Below, piece by piece: positions 1-10,800 of a stretch of DNA of 64,000 nucleotides. A program made the position numbers and the translations under genes. Each line of letters opens with the position of its first letter. Within the stretch, counting starts at the first letter, position 1. The notes below the pieces were generated by a model that had not been told where the DNA came from, searched no databases, and saw only the letters and a list, made by a program, of their open reading frames with translations. Source of the stretch: Mortierella alpina (Eukaryota > Mortierellomycota > Mortierellomycetes > Mortierellales > Mortierellaceae); contig JANATF010000013.1 in assembly GCA_029449245.1 (NCBI GenBank), forward strand, positions 1,116,001-1,180,000, read 5' to 3'.

Positions 1-1786
1 CTCGCCGCTGTGCTCATCCGTCTTTCCAAAGTATTGAAAAATCAACTCTTTGACATGAGTGGCAGCTGCGCCCGCCGAGGCAGCAACAGATCCCTGGATA
101 TGTTCCTCTGGTTTCTTTTGGCGCTCCTTGATTTTGATCTTTCCTTCCCGAACCTCTTGAGCCGTCTGCAGGGCTGCGACACGCGAGGTCTGCAAGAAGG
201 CTCTCCTTGAGATGCCGGCCTTGTCGAAATAAACTAGAGTAAAGTTCTTGAACCCTTCCAATGCCTCTGTTACAAGTTCCTGCACATCTGGACCCAAGGT
301 TCGTCCAGCTAGATTCTGAGCTGCAGAGATGGCGGGTCCCGAGACGATATTAATGGACTCTTCTGCTGCTTGGATCAGGACTCCCGCAGAATTGAGGATC
401 GAATAGGCGATGTTCTGCATGGTAGAGTAAGACTCGCGATCGTCCTTGGATGTCCAGTATTTGAGGGCTTTGAACCCAGAGTTGAGAGCCGTGGAAACGA
501 CGGCGGATTTAAGGCGGCCGGTGATGGAGAAGGACAAGCGGCTGACCTTGGTGAGGTTGCGGATGCGGTTCTTGATGAAGGGGGAGATCTTGAGAGGCTT
601 TTGAGTCTCTGGGATCTTGGAGTTGAGATAAGTGCTGGACCTGTTTCACAGATATCACTAAAGGGGTTAGTAGTACGATCTAGTTCCACAGAATCAATTG
701 CACGAGTTTGACCGGGAAAAAAGGAGACATACGATGTGATGCCTCCAGCAACAACAGTTGCTCCCTTGACGAGGTTGTCTCCAAAGAACTGGGAGGCAGT
801 AGTGAGATAATCTGCCATATCGTCAGTCGAGGGCACCGAGATCTTGAGCCTCAGAGGTGTGCCGTCCTGAGGTCATGGTAACAGAAAGAAATGGCACGTA
901 AGCGGCTCTAGTCGTATCAGTTTGCCCAAAAATACAAATACATGCAGATGCGGGAACTCCTCCATTCAGTTGTTGCTTCCATACATTATCGCCCTTGGGC
1001 TCAATGGCTTCGACAACCACCGGTGACTTTGTGTTCTCAGAGAGCGAAACATTATCATCATCCTCTAATTCAGCCTCATCCTCGTCAAGAACTCCATAGA
1101 TCTGGCCGACATCATCAACGAGTGCAAGTTGATTCCGGAGCTTGTACTGGTTTGTGTAGACGATCCTGTCCGTCAGCAGGTTCTCTAGAGCCGCAATGTC
1201 AGACCCGGACGCTCTATTACCAAGTGAAAACGCGCCGATCGCGTGGTGAACAAGCATGAGATCAGTGAATGGTCCAGCGCCTCAAACATCTTACCACGGC
1301 ATGACGTAAGATTTTTCTTTGGAGAATGGCTGGTGCGTTGTCTGAGTTATGGAGCAACAATAATGACGAGCAACAGTGGGTGGAGGAGGCTCGCACTTAC
1401 TCTGGAAGATTCAGCTCCAAGTATCCATTCCCGGCCACGGAGAAGCGCCAAGTCCTATCGTCCATCTTCTGCGCTGTGGATCTGGGCATGAGTGGGTGAG
1501 TGATGAGACTCTTGTGGGACTTTGTGGGAATGTCGTTTGTTTCTAGGGTCATGAAGGTCGTTGGGGGCGCGCGTTTCGCCTCCGCTGCCTCTGCATGGCC
1601 GTTGCCGATAGCAGTGCCCGGAGGAGCGGTTGAATAGACTCTGAGCTCCCCATTGCCGATGCGGTTTTTGGTGGCGGTGGAGCTCGGGAGGTGGTAGATG
1701 GTGGCGTTGGGGATGGCGAGCACGACCTGGATGAGGGCTGCGGGCTTGTCGGCATCGCTGGATGCACTGGAGGTGGATGTAGCCAT
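1..1786 (-). CDS. Senescence/spartin-domain protein (3' end outside window)
   Basis: The gene reads leftward from an ATG at 1784-1786 and leaves the window without a stop. The N-terminal exon (to about 1408) has a small beta-rich segment beginning ALIQVVLAIPNATIYHL, the layout of plant ERD7/senescence-associated and animal spartin proteins, where a short N-terminal domain precedes the senescence domain. A GTAAGT donor follows LELNLPE; a small exon around 1282-1320 ending near SYVMPW is likely. The exon at 823-1257 contains an acidic linker (DEDEAELEDDD). The senescence domain starts around 835 (DMADYLTTASQFFGDNLVKG), crosses an intron near 655-750 and continues through KPLKISPFIKNRIRNLTKVS and a hydrophobic, Ala/Gly-rich C-terminal part. 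Spartin-type proteins act at lipid droplets and endosomal membranes; that role here is only family inference. Exon edges are approximate. Confidence 0.75.
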
Positions 1787-1974
1787 GTCAGTGGGCTACA
1801 GGCTGTTGACGCTGGAGAGTGCTGGAGTGTGCTTTTTGACGTGGGTGGTGGGTGGGGTGAAGTCAAGAAGGAGAGACAAGGCTAGCTTATAAAAAAAAAA
1901 GGGTGACGCAGGTGTGAAAAGAATGTCTTACCCAAGTGGTTTGTGCTCTTCGCGTTTATTTAAACGATACTTGT

Positions 1975-4074
1975 CTACATTGCGACCGCCGTTCCAAGGC
2001 GCTTGATGCGCACTGGAAGGCCATGGGCCATCGGGAGCGTCAGTGCCGGAGTATAGGCTGGCTCCATCTCGGGATGGACCAGCTCGAACGTAAACTTTTG
2101 CAGAAGCATCGACATGATTGTGATTGCTTCGATAGTGGCAAACTGTTGACCAAGGCTGAAATTGAAGGTCTACAATTAGACAACGCCGACACTGTCATCA
2201 TGACAGATGACCTGGTGCCGCAAAGAAACGAGATTGTCACTTACCATGTGCGAGGACCAAGGTGGAAGGATACAAACTTTGTAGACGATGGCCGCTCGCC
2301 CGTTAGCCACCGCTCAGGCTTGAACTTTTTGGCATCCGGTCCCCAGATACGATCTAGTCTGCCCATTGCCCATGAGCACCAGCCCACATTTTCACCCTTG
2401 TAGATCTGGGGTCCTCCGGGAAGAATATCATCCGCTACGCACACTTTCATGTTTTGCGGCACGGATGGGTATAACCGCAGTGTCTCATACAGGCATGCTT
2501 CGGCATATTTTTGCTGCTTAGTGGTTTCATACGTCGGCATCCGGCCCTTTAAGACACTGTCGATTTCCTCGGTAAGTTGAGATAGGATCTCGGATCTGGC
2601 TTCTGAGCGATGCATCAGGTAGAACATCCACGACAACGCCTGCGCGGTTGTGTCTCGACCAGCTTGCAAAGCGAGAAAAATAGTATCCGTTAGTTCAGTT
2701 GAGAACGATCGCGTGTCGGCAAAATTGTCATAGACCCGACAGAGCATTACCTAGGACCATGTTGATCAACTCATCTTTAAGCATCTCGTCTGACAATGGC
2801 TGTCCATGCTCATCCCTAGCGTCCATGAAGAGTTGCATCAGATCCTTGTGGTGACCGCTGTCCTTCACTTCGCGTCGCCGCCTGATCACGTTGTACGCAA
2901 AGTCGTGGACCGTCTTTGTGTCCTGACGGACTACATTTCCATGACCCGTCCACCAGTCCTTGAGCTTCCATATAGGTGAGATGATGCGTTCCGAGAGAGC
3001 GTGGTTCAGCCGGTCGAATGCTGCTGCAAACTCCACCTCTTGCTCAGGATCCTTGAGGCAGCCAAAAGACTGCCCAAATGCAATTTCGCCAAATGAATCT
3101 ATGGTGATATGTAGCTGCCGTCAGCATGTTGCAGCAAACGTCCAAGGGGAAATGTGATTTTCATGGTTGAGGGTATAAAGGACACCGAATAGAGGCGTGC
3201 ACAGATGTTTACCAAGTGTGAACAGATAAAATATGTTCTGCAGATCGACCACCTTGTCCGTGTCTGCAACTTTGGCAAAGTAGTCGATCACGAGCTGCGC
3301 CTCTCTGCAGAACACGTCGCTGGTATATGTCCGGAATGACTTGACATTGAAGATATGGCTGACCAGTTTCCGTTGCCATCGCCAGTGCTATTGTACGCAT
3401 AATTATACGATTAGTGACCGTTTTCGCACCACTCGGCTTTTTTTTTTTTTTTTCCTCGGAGCAATCTGCATCTTGCGGCAGGAATGGATGCATGTGAAGG
3501 CCATACCTCGCCATCGGCTCCAAAGATGCCTAGCAGATGATTGTAGCAAGTCTTGTTACTCCAAGAAACGTCTTCACAAAAACAAGAAGAAGGCCGACAC
3601 AAAGTCGATCGTCCAATATCAATTGCCTTTCAACAGCCTACCTTGTCCGACCATGGGTGAAAGAGTGTTCCTCAAGTAAGCGCCCTTTTCATACGCCCAA
3701 AAGTTGACGCGCAGCACATGGTCTAGCATCTCTGGGTCTGTGATGTTGATGATTCTCCCTACGCCAGGCAGGGACACCGTGTAGTATGAACCATATATGT
3801 TCTCGTGGCTGTTAGCTTGAAACTGATAGTTCTCTGTGCGAGGCCGTGTGAGCATCTCTATTGTGTTTCCGAGCAGAGGCAATCCTCGCGGTCCCTTGAG
3901 GTCTGGACGGGGTCGGACCCCATAGGCAGTGCTGCGGTATTTGATGAGGAGGAAGAGGATGTAGGTGCCCAGGACCTTGGAAGCGTTGGGCTTGGTGAAG
4001 ATGCGTGCGAGGATTCGGCGGAGCGTGGATAGGAGGAGCTGAGTGCGAGGACGGGTGGTGGTCGAGGTTACCAT
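1975..4074 (-). CDS. Cytochrome P450 monooxygenase, CYP52/CYP4-like
   Basis: Multi-exon gene starting at ATG 4072-4074 and ending at TAG 1975-1977. The N-terminus is basic, then one hydrophobic anchor (VLGTYILFLLIKY), as in ER-anchored microsomal P450s, followed by a proline-rich hinge (GPRGLPLLGNT). All P450 signatures appear after splicing: C-helix HWRWQRK, I-helix AGRDTT (spliced across an intron near 2663-2754), K-helix ETLRLYP, meander KFKPERW, and heme loop HLGPRTCLGQQFA. The heme-ligand cysteine codon is split by an intron (TG|C, near 2178-2243). A 23-nt micro-exon at 3507-3529 supplies GIFGADGE before HWRWQRK. AGRDTT and the GQQFA heme loop resemble fungal CYP52 and animal CYP4 fatty-acid/alkane omega-hydroxylases; the substrate is inferred. 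It runs head-to-tail with the senescence-domain gene. Confidence 0.88.
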
Positions 4075-4275
4075 GGTCGAACAGTCCTTGACGGTCGCGA
4101 GTGCCGTGGAGTAAAGGAGTTGGGAGAAGGAGAAAACCGACTGCGAGTTGTGGGCTCGACACCTTGTGGTCGATCAATGACACTGGTGTTCAGTTGCGTC
4201 CACTCAAAAAACGGGAATTTTTTGTTTTGCACACAAACTGTATTTCCTACAAGCGCCGCTCCCGCTCTTGCATGC
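4075..4275. promoter_or_regulatory. Short region between the P450 start and the F-box fragment
   Basis: About 200 bp upstream of the P450 start codon. No convincing TATA box or coding frame is visible. It probably carries the P450 promoter, squeezed against the decayed F-box fragment on the other strand. Confidence 0.3.
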
Positions 4276-4475
4276 ATTCCGTCCATCTCACTGACAACCC
4301 TCGACTCCATCGTCGGAATCCCAAAGCTGCTGGCGTCGCTTGCTACCTGACGACTGCAGCTGTAGCACGAGCCATGGCCACTTGTAGAGCATGGACAGAA
4401 CAATTTCTACCACTCCTCTGGGCTCTTTTGTCTAAAGCATATGCCTCTCGTGCGCGCAGTTATAGTACTGGTTAA
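4276..4475 (+). pseudogene. Decayed F-box protein fragment
   Basis: Two overlapping frames together resemble the N-terminus of the intact F-box gene at 4923. The first frame reads LDSIVGIPKLLASLA and then stops; after a frame change the second reads YLTTAAVARAMATCRAW followed by a tryptophan-containing end. The intact neighbour has IHSIVEIPELVACIA and YLSSSDVAHAMRTCRAW at the same spacing. The break, with a stop soon after, means no functional protein is expected. DNA to about 4800 has further weak similarity (hydrophobic/leucine-rich stretches with several stops), so the relic probably covers part of the following leucine-rich region as well. It most likely arose by local duplication of the neighbouring F-box gene. 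Confidence 0.65.
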
Positions 4476-4922
4476 TGCTATTGATCATATCGACGTGGCC
4501 CCTTCCAGGACATGCTTGACCGTGGCCTCCCCATACCTCAGCGCATTACTCGAGCTAGGCTGAGGTCGTCCTTGAACCCAAACAATCGGAGGGGTGCAAA
4601 GTCACATTCTTTACACGTCTAAGGAAGGTTTTCGACACTTGGCCTATCTCTGGTATAACGCAACCATGGCCCTCCCTCGTGGCCTTGCATTCAAGTATTG
4701 GTTCACCCGCTGCTAGGACCTCCGTCAACTGATCGCTATCAAGATCAAGCCCTCAGATTTTTCCAACCCGAGAATAAGCAAATATCCTTCACATTGTGAT
4801 TAGCCCAATTGATCAGGTACGAACCTTAAATGACCAATCGGGTTGAGCCTGACGGCCCTCTTTCTGCTCCTCACCTCTGTGTGGTCCTCTTTTGCTTTCA
4901 CATCTGCTCCGCATCTGCTTCC
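4476..4922. other. Intergenic DNA with probable F-box/LRR relic and promoter of next gene
   Basis: No open gene is visible. Short plus-strand stretches with stops look like eroded continuation of the upstream F-box fragment. The last 100 bases should hold the promoter and leader of the intact F-box gene. An in-frame upstream ATG at 4830 exists, but homology to the fragment begins only near 4923. Confidence 0.4.
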
Positions 4923-6800
4923 ATGTCCCTCATGTCACCCAGAACCATTCATTCCATCGTCGAGATCCCAGAACTGGTAGCATGTATTGCCCGCTACTTG
5001 TCCAGCTCAGACGTCGCTCATGCCATGAGGACCTGTAGAGCATGGTCACAGCAACTCTATCCCTTTCTTTGGAGACACTTTAGTCCATTGCACACCCACA
5101 CCGTGCTGAGGAGGACGCCACTACTAGAGAAGAATCGACCCCTCCTCCGCACGGCCAACCTGAGGATTGGAAACCATGAACTTGTCCAAGTACTCGCGCA
5201 GGGCCTTCCTGTTCCCTCGGGTTGTGTCTCTACCAGTGATGCAACAACCCATCTCGAGTTCCAACCAGCCACAGAAGCCTGGATCTCTTGCTGCACACAC
5301 CTCAGGCGGATCAAAATAGACACGGACCACCGGCATGATACAAGAGGGCAAGGTCCTTTTTGGCCTCATCTCGTCACTCTACTTCACCACAGCCATAGCT
5401 TGACCCACTTGGATGTATCTGTCTTGAGGGCTGAGCCAAGCGAACTCTTCTTCCAACAGTTCCTGAACGCAATTCCGACTCTACGCCACCTTCAGCATCT
5501 CACCTTCAAGGTTGGACTTGTAGAACGACACAACTTCATGCAGATGTTGCACGCATGTCTCTTGCTTCCAAGGCTAAGTGAGCTGTATTGCAACTTTTCA
5601 GTCCCGCTCCTGCAGGATGACGCTCGACATCTACCAGAGTTGGAAATCACCCTCAAGGAGGCAGTGGCCGCCAGAGATTTAGAAGGGTCTTTCAGAACCA
5701 AGATTAAGGCGCTCAAGCTCCCCAATCTATGCACTCGACACTCTGACGCTCTAGTTCTCTCGCTCTTGAAATCTGGGCTGTTGGAGCTCGAGACGTTTGA
5801 ACTCCCGACGATCATTGGAGATCAGGAATCTGCCTACTACAAGCAGTTCGTTCGCGAGCACTGTCCTGCGTTAAGGCATTTGAGCTTCCCAGTGTGCTCC
5901 ATTGTCAACGACGATGGTGAGATGGCCTGCAATTTCATCCGTGGAGCAGTAGAACTCGAGACCATCCGCGGAGTAGTCCCACCAGTTGAGCTTGACCGCC
6001 TTTCTACAAGCCATGTTATTCGTGCGACATTGGAGTGTCATGCCAGGACACTAGAGGGGATAGAGATTGAACGGGGTGACGCGATCAGCAGTGGCGATCA
6101 ACAGGCTATTCTGACATCGTGCAGGCAGCTAAAGCGACTATGGCTAGAGCCAGAATCTAAATCCAAGCCCAAGTGCGGACTTCAGTTCCAGGACATTTTA
6201 GGCAGTGCATGGACCTGTCTGGGACTGAGGGAACTGTGTCTGACACTGGACCGAACCATTGATGTCAAGTCGGTGCTGGAGGCTATGCAGACGGAGTCTT
6301 TGGTGTCCACGGATCAAAATGCGGCCAGGAGGACAAATTCGGAGAAGCCTGAGAACGAAGGTGTTGAGCAGGGCAACGAGGACGAGGACGAGCAAGATGA
6401 ACCTAGAGCGTTCGCATGGGCTGCAAAGCGAGCCTACTCTCAGATTGGTCGATTGCTGAATCTGCAGGTGCTCGCGCTCGGAATCGGCGAGAGCAGCCAT
6501 TCTCGAGATGATACAGGTCATCCCGTGTGGGATCTCACTCTTTCCAAGGGCTGGCTGGCGGAGCTGATGGGGCTGAGGAACTTGCGTGAGCTACATCTGA
6601 GGACGAATCTGTGGGTGAGGATAGGGCAGGCTGAAGTCGAGTTTATGGATGCGCACTGGCCCTTCCTAAGCAGTATTACCTTTCAATCCGGTCACATGTT
6701 GCAGGAACTGGTGGATCGGCCTCACTGGTGCTGGTTGCGGGAGAGGCGGCCTAATATGATATACCATTGCGACTCGTCTCTACCCAAAATGAACAGATAG
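4923..6800 (+). CDS. F-box/leucine-rich-repeat-like protein
   Basis: Single-exon gene of 625 residues from ATG 4923; an alternative in-frame ATG at 4830 would add 31 residues. I prefer 4923 because the F-box (IHSIVEIPELVACIARYLSS, then AMRTCRAW) normally sits at the very N-terminus in this family. The remainder is a series of irregular leucine-rich segments (LTHLDVSVL, LRHLQHLTFKV, LRELCLTLD, LQVLALGIG, LRELHLRTNLWV), fitting an LRR solenoid used by F-box proteins for substrate binding in SCF ubiquitin ligases. An acidic insertion (EGVEQGNEDEDEQDE) lies before the last repeats. Such genes are numerous and fast-diverging in this fungal group, so the substrate cannot be guessed. Next to it lies a broken copy; downstream it converges on the ABC transporter gene across a tRNA. 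Confidence 0.8.
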   Translation: MSLMSPRTIHSIVEIPELVACIARYLSSSDVAHAMRTCRAWSQQLYPFLWRHFSPLHTHTVLRRTPLLEKNRPLLRTANLRIGNHELVQVLAQGLPVPSGCVSTSDATTHLEFQPATEAWISCCTHLRRIKIDTDHRHDTRGQGPFWPHLVTLLHHSHSLTHLDVSVLRAEPSELFFQQFLNAIPTLRHLQHLTFKVGLVERHNFMQMLHACLLLPRLSELYCNFSVPLLQDDARHLPELEITLKEAVAARDLEGSFRTKIKALKLPNLCTRHSDALVLSLLKSGLLELETFELPTIIGDQESAYYKQFVREHCPALRHLSFPVCSIVNDDGEMACNFIRGAVELETIRGVVPPVELDRLSTSHVIRATLECHARTLEGIEIERGDAISSGDQQAILTSCRQLKRLWLEPESKSKPKCGLQFQDILGSAWTCLGLRELCLTLDRTIDVKSVLEAMQTESLVSTDQNAARRTNSEKPENEGVEQGNEDEDEQDEPRAFAWAAKRAYSQIGRLLNLQVLALGIGESSHSRDDTGHPVWDLTLSKGWLAELMGLRNLRELHLRTNLWVRIGQAEVEFMDAHWPFLSSITFQSGHMLQELVDRPHWCWLRERRPNMIYHCDSSLPKMNR

Positions 6801-7539
6801 TAAAGGCTTGATCCTGCCGTCGTGCACTGTCAATCTTAAAGCATCGCCTGTTCAGTGTGCAGAGTGACAAGCAATGGCTAGGTAACAATCGCAATGAATG
6901 TCAGTGTGGGAGGGAAGCGAGCGTTGTGATCGAGGCTATCTTGAAGCGCTGTTCAATCTGAAGAGAGAGAAATAGGGAACCAAACACACATAGTTCTCTG
7001 CTCGGTATTTACTTCTCTGAGCTACAACTACTTCATCATACAGGTCCGCGGGTGGTAGAAGAGGCAGCTTGATCATACATGGTGCTCGCAGATCTTCGAG
7101 GAAGGGTGGTGCCGAGGTGGAAGTTTCGTATACAGACACCATTTGTGGCTACTGGGTTCTACTGTTATAACGTCCAGCAGGCTCTCACTTCAACGTCGAA
7201 GCAGGAGGCTCCCCAGTGATCGTGCTTTTCCCTGTGGATCACAGCAAAGAGCCGCTTACTGCGGTGGATACGCTCCTTGCCATATCCCATCAATTGTCGT
7301 ATAAAGCCCGGTATCCTGCCTGAAACTAACAGCTTTAAAAAAAGCGGCATTTTTTTTTTTAGAATCACCCAAAGACGAGATAAAGTGCTTTCAGTGTAAA
7401 TAGCGATTCTGATGATCTGATGAGCCTCAGCAAAAAACAAAGGTGCTGGTGTTGTGCGGAAGGTCGTTCTCGTCGGGAGAATGCGTTGTCAGCAACGATT
7501 TGAAGTTGCAGAATGATTGGCAAAAAGTTTAAAAATACA
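6801..7539. other. Intergenic region between F-box gene and tRNA
   Basis: Only short frames occur. Two minus-strand frames (about 6936-7142 and 7165-7440) lack recognisable domains, have no convincing splice linkage and show no coding-like composition. I see no supported gene here. Confidence 0.4.
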
Positions 7540-7613
7540 CGCTCCCGGGTGGGCTTGAACCACCAACCTCCTGATTAACAGTCAGACGCGCTAACCAATT
7601 GCGCCACGGAAGC
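7540..7613 (-). tRNA. tRNA-Asn (anticodon GTT)
   Basis: A 74-nt cloverleaf on the minus strand. The acceptor stem pairs GCTTCCG (7607-7613) with CGGGAGC (7541-7547) with one G-U pair, with discriminator G at 7540. The anticodon loop reads TGTTAAT, giving anticodon GTT for asparagine. The T-arm contains the expected GTTCAAGCC element and the D-arm has GGTTAGCGC-type bases. No intron is present. A T-run on the minus strand just downstream (complement of the A-run near 7531-7535) can serve as the RNA polymerase III terminator. Confidence 0.95.
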
Positions 7614-7858
7614 TTTGACCAATCATATGGTCTCTTGTTTTACGGAGCTCACTCTTACCCCCATAGACCCAAGGATGGAAATGTAGTATCGCATGGGCTT
7701 CTCTCCCTATATGCAATAAATTCTATATATGCATGCCATTGATCCGTATTTGCATGACCGAAAAAACACCGACTGACAAGAGGCGCGCGACTGGCAAAAA
7801 GAACGAGAATGTTGTTCGAGGGCATGTTTATAGTTGATTCCAAGATGCTGGTTACTGT

Positions 7859-10800
7859 CTACCGCTTGGCACCCTTGAAGAACCTGACGCCCAAGAAGAC
7901 CAAGGTGACGTTCGAGACCAAAAAGATACAAGCGATGCCAATATTACGCCAGCGATGGTCAAAGTCCATATTCAGGTTGCGGAAAAAGTCTTGACCCTTC
8001 GAGTACTGGCAGTACTGGCAGTCACGGAGTGCGTCGGGATTGTTGATGTAGCCCGGAGCCGTTGCCATAAACGAGCCTGCAAACTGAATGCAAGACTGAC
8101 CCGTAGGCGGCTGAAAGATGCTGAACTCCGAGTCCCGGCACCGAACCCTCAAGCCATTGAGCTGGGTCACAACCAAACCCTCCACAATGTAATGATATCT
8201 GTTAAAGGCAAAAGGAATAGTGTCAAAAACAATATGAAAGGTGGCCATTATTTTCCGAAAACAGATAATGCCATTTGAAAATGACAACTTACGGATCTAG
8301 CCAGTAAAGCCATGAGCGCCAAAACTTGGGCATGGAAGTATAGGGCATGACCACTCCGCAGAACAGGTTCATGGTTGAGATGATAAACGGGTTCAACAAG
8401 GCTGCAATTTGCGTCGAGGGTGTCCACGCTGCAATCCATTGTCCGAGGGTTATGGCAAAGATGGTGAAGATCACCAGCATAAGGTATGTGTAAAACGTCG
8501 AAAGAGAATTCGTGGTAAAGCCGACCGTCCAGTACAGAAGGCAAAAGAACACGGTGGTGCAAAAGATGATGAAGGGGAGCTCAATCAGGACGATCGAAAT
8601 GGCGAAGGGCTTCCAGCTGTAGTACTTGCCGGCCTTCTCTCGGAAGAACCACTGTCGCTCAACATGGAACCTGGGCTCAACAGTGTTGCACAGCAAGGGT
8701 GCCATGACCAGAATCTGGAAGATCACAAAGACGCGGGACTGGAGGTCGACCGTGGAATTTCCGAGGCGGAAGAACGTGAAACCGTTCAAGAGCGCAAAGA
8801 TGGTCAGCATGAAGAGGCGGCCAATATTATATCCAGGCAGTCGCCAAAACGTTCTGACCATCCTGCGGAACACAAACTTGAACTGGGTCTTTGTATCCGT
8901 AGCATACTCGAGCTCTGCAGAATCAGCCGCCTGCGATGCTGAAGAGGTTGCGTTGATAGTTCCACGAGTTTCCTTAATGTCCTCGAGCAGCTGTCCCTTC
9001 TCTGGAGAAGCATTCCAGATCTCGGGCCAGTCCAGGTCAGAGTGGCGTGAGTTGACAACGTCGAGAATGTACTCTGCTGGATTGGCATCCTCGGCGCATT
9101 TGGGTGCACCGTTCTTTTCAAAGTACTGGATCAAATTCCCAGAGTCTGCACCCAGGTGGCCAAAGAACACGGTCCGGCCTCCCTTGGCCAGTAGCAGGAG
9201 GTCATCAAAGAAGGCAAAGAGCTGCGAAGACGGCTGATGGATGGTACACAAGATCGCCTGGCCCTGATCCGTCAACTTCCGCATGAACCGCATGATGTTG
9301 TACGAGGCTTGAGCATCCAGACCTGATGTGGGTTCGTCAAGGAAAAGCAGCTTGGGTTTCGCGACCAACTCGACTCCAATAGTCAGCCGCTTGCGCTCCT
9401 CCACAGAGATGCCAAGACCCGACTCGGTGGTTCCGACCATAGCGTCCGCAATGTCCTCCATCTCCAAGATATGAATAATCTCCTCCACGTACGCGTCCTT
9501 ATCTGCTTTGGAAACCTCAGCGGGTTGTCGTAAGTAGGCCGAGAACTGAAGCGCCTCCCGGACTGTGCACTCTGGCACATGAACATCCAGCTGCTCGCAG
9601 TATCCCGTCGTGCGCTGAAAGTCCCTACGAGGAGGTCGTCCGTCGACCTCCACCTGTCCAGTAATCGTTCCCATACTCTTTCTTTGCGCAAGAACGTCCA
9701 AAAGCGTCGTCTTTCCAGCTCCTGAAGATCCCATGAGAGCCGTCATGGTCCCAGGCTTGACAAGACCAGCGATCCCAGTCAATAGCTGCTTCTTTCCTGA
9801 CGGATCGGCTTTGTACGGTACGACATAGTCGAGATTCTCCCATGAAAAGACCGATCCCTTGATAACTCTAGTCGGACCTTCGCCTTGCAAGTCCGTAGAT
9901 GCCGCTTGCGAGGTGGTAGCAATGGGTGCGTTGACGACGGTGGTATCTGTAGGTTGTACGGATGGATCCAGGCCTTGCTCAACATCGGGGGCCACCGCCC
10001 CGCCGTGCTTGGATTTCAAGTCAACCGTTTTTTTGAACACGTTGGTACTGAAGCCTCCTTTGCCAAACTCCTTGGTCTCCATAAAGAAGCTGGTCAAGAG
10101 CGAGAACATGATCCAGAACAAGCCCACCGCGACAATGTTGATCCACATTTCCGAGACTTTGTAATGGAATGCCGCGTAGAGATAGTCGGGACCATTGACA
10201 AAGTTCTGGCCAGGCTTTGCGCCGGCCAAGGTGCAGACCTGGTTCTCGATGTTGTTAAAGCCGGGTCCGTTAGGAATGAGGTAAGGGCCATCGCAAGTGA
10301 ACGTGAGACCTGACATTTCGTTCGACATAAGGGCTTTGAAGGCATATGCCAGCGGGTTTCTTTACAGCATCAACAGATGAAAAACCGAGAGAGTTAGATT
10401 GAGGTTCACTTGATATGTTGTCAAACAACAGAATCCGTCGTTGGCTTACATCCAAAATATCCAGATGAACCATGGGTGCATGGCCATGTACGGGATTAGA
10501 TAGCCGGTGTAAAGAATAAGAGCCAACAGTATCACTCCTGAAAACTTTGTCGCATCATCAAACGTCTTTGATGCACATCCCCTAATATGTGTTGAGAACA
10601 AGGCAACATTAAACTAGCGCCCTTACACGATTATTCGGTCAAAAAAAAGCCAGCAAAGGTTTTTACGTACCACATCCGGAAGAAGCTAGTCATACACAGC
10701 GAAGCCAGGCTCAGGACCAGGACAAAAACAAAAAACTTGCCAGCTGTTCGTTGCAATCCTGCTAAAAAGTAGAGCACAATGCTGAAGAGTAGGTTGTTGA

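Noticed and set aside
6936-7440. Two minus-strand frames before the tRNA
   Set aside because: Short, without domains or convincing splice junctions, and their composition is not coding-like.
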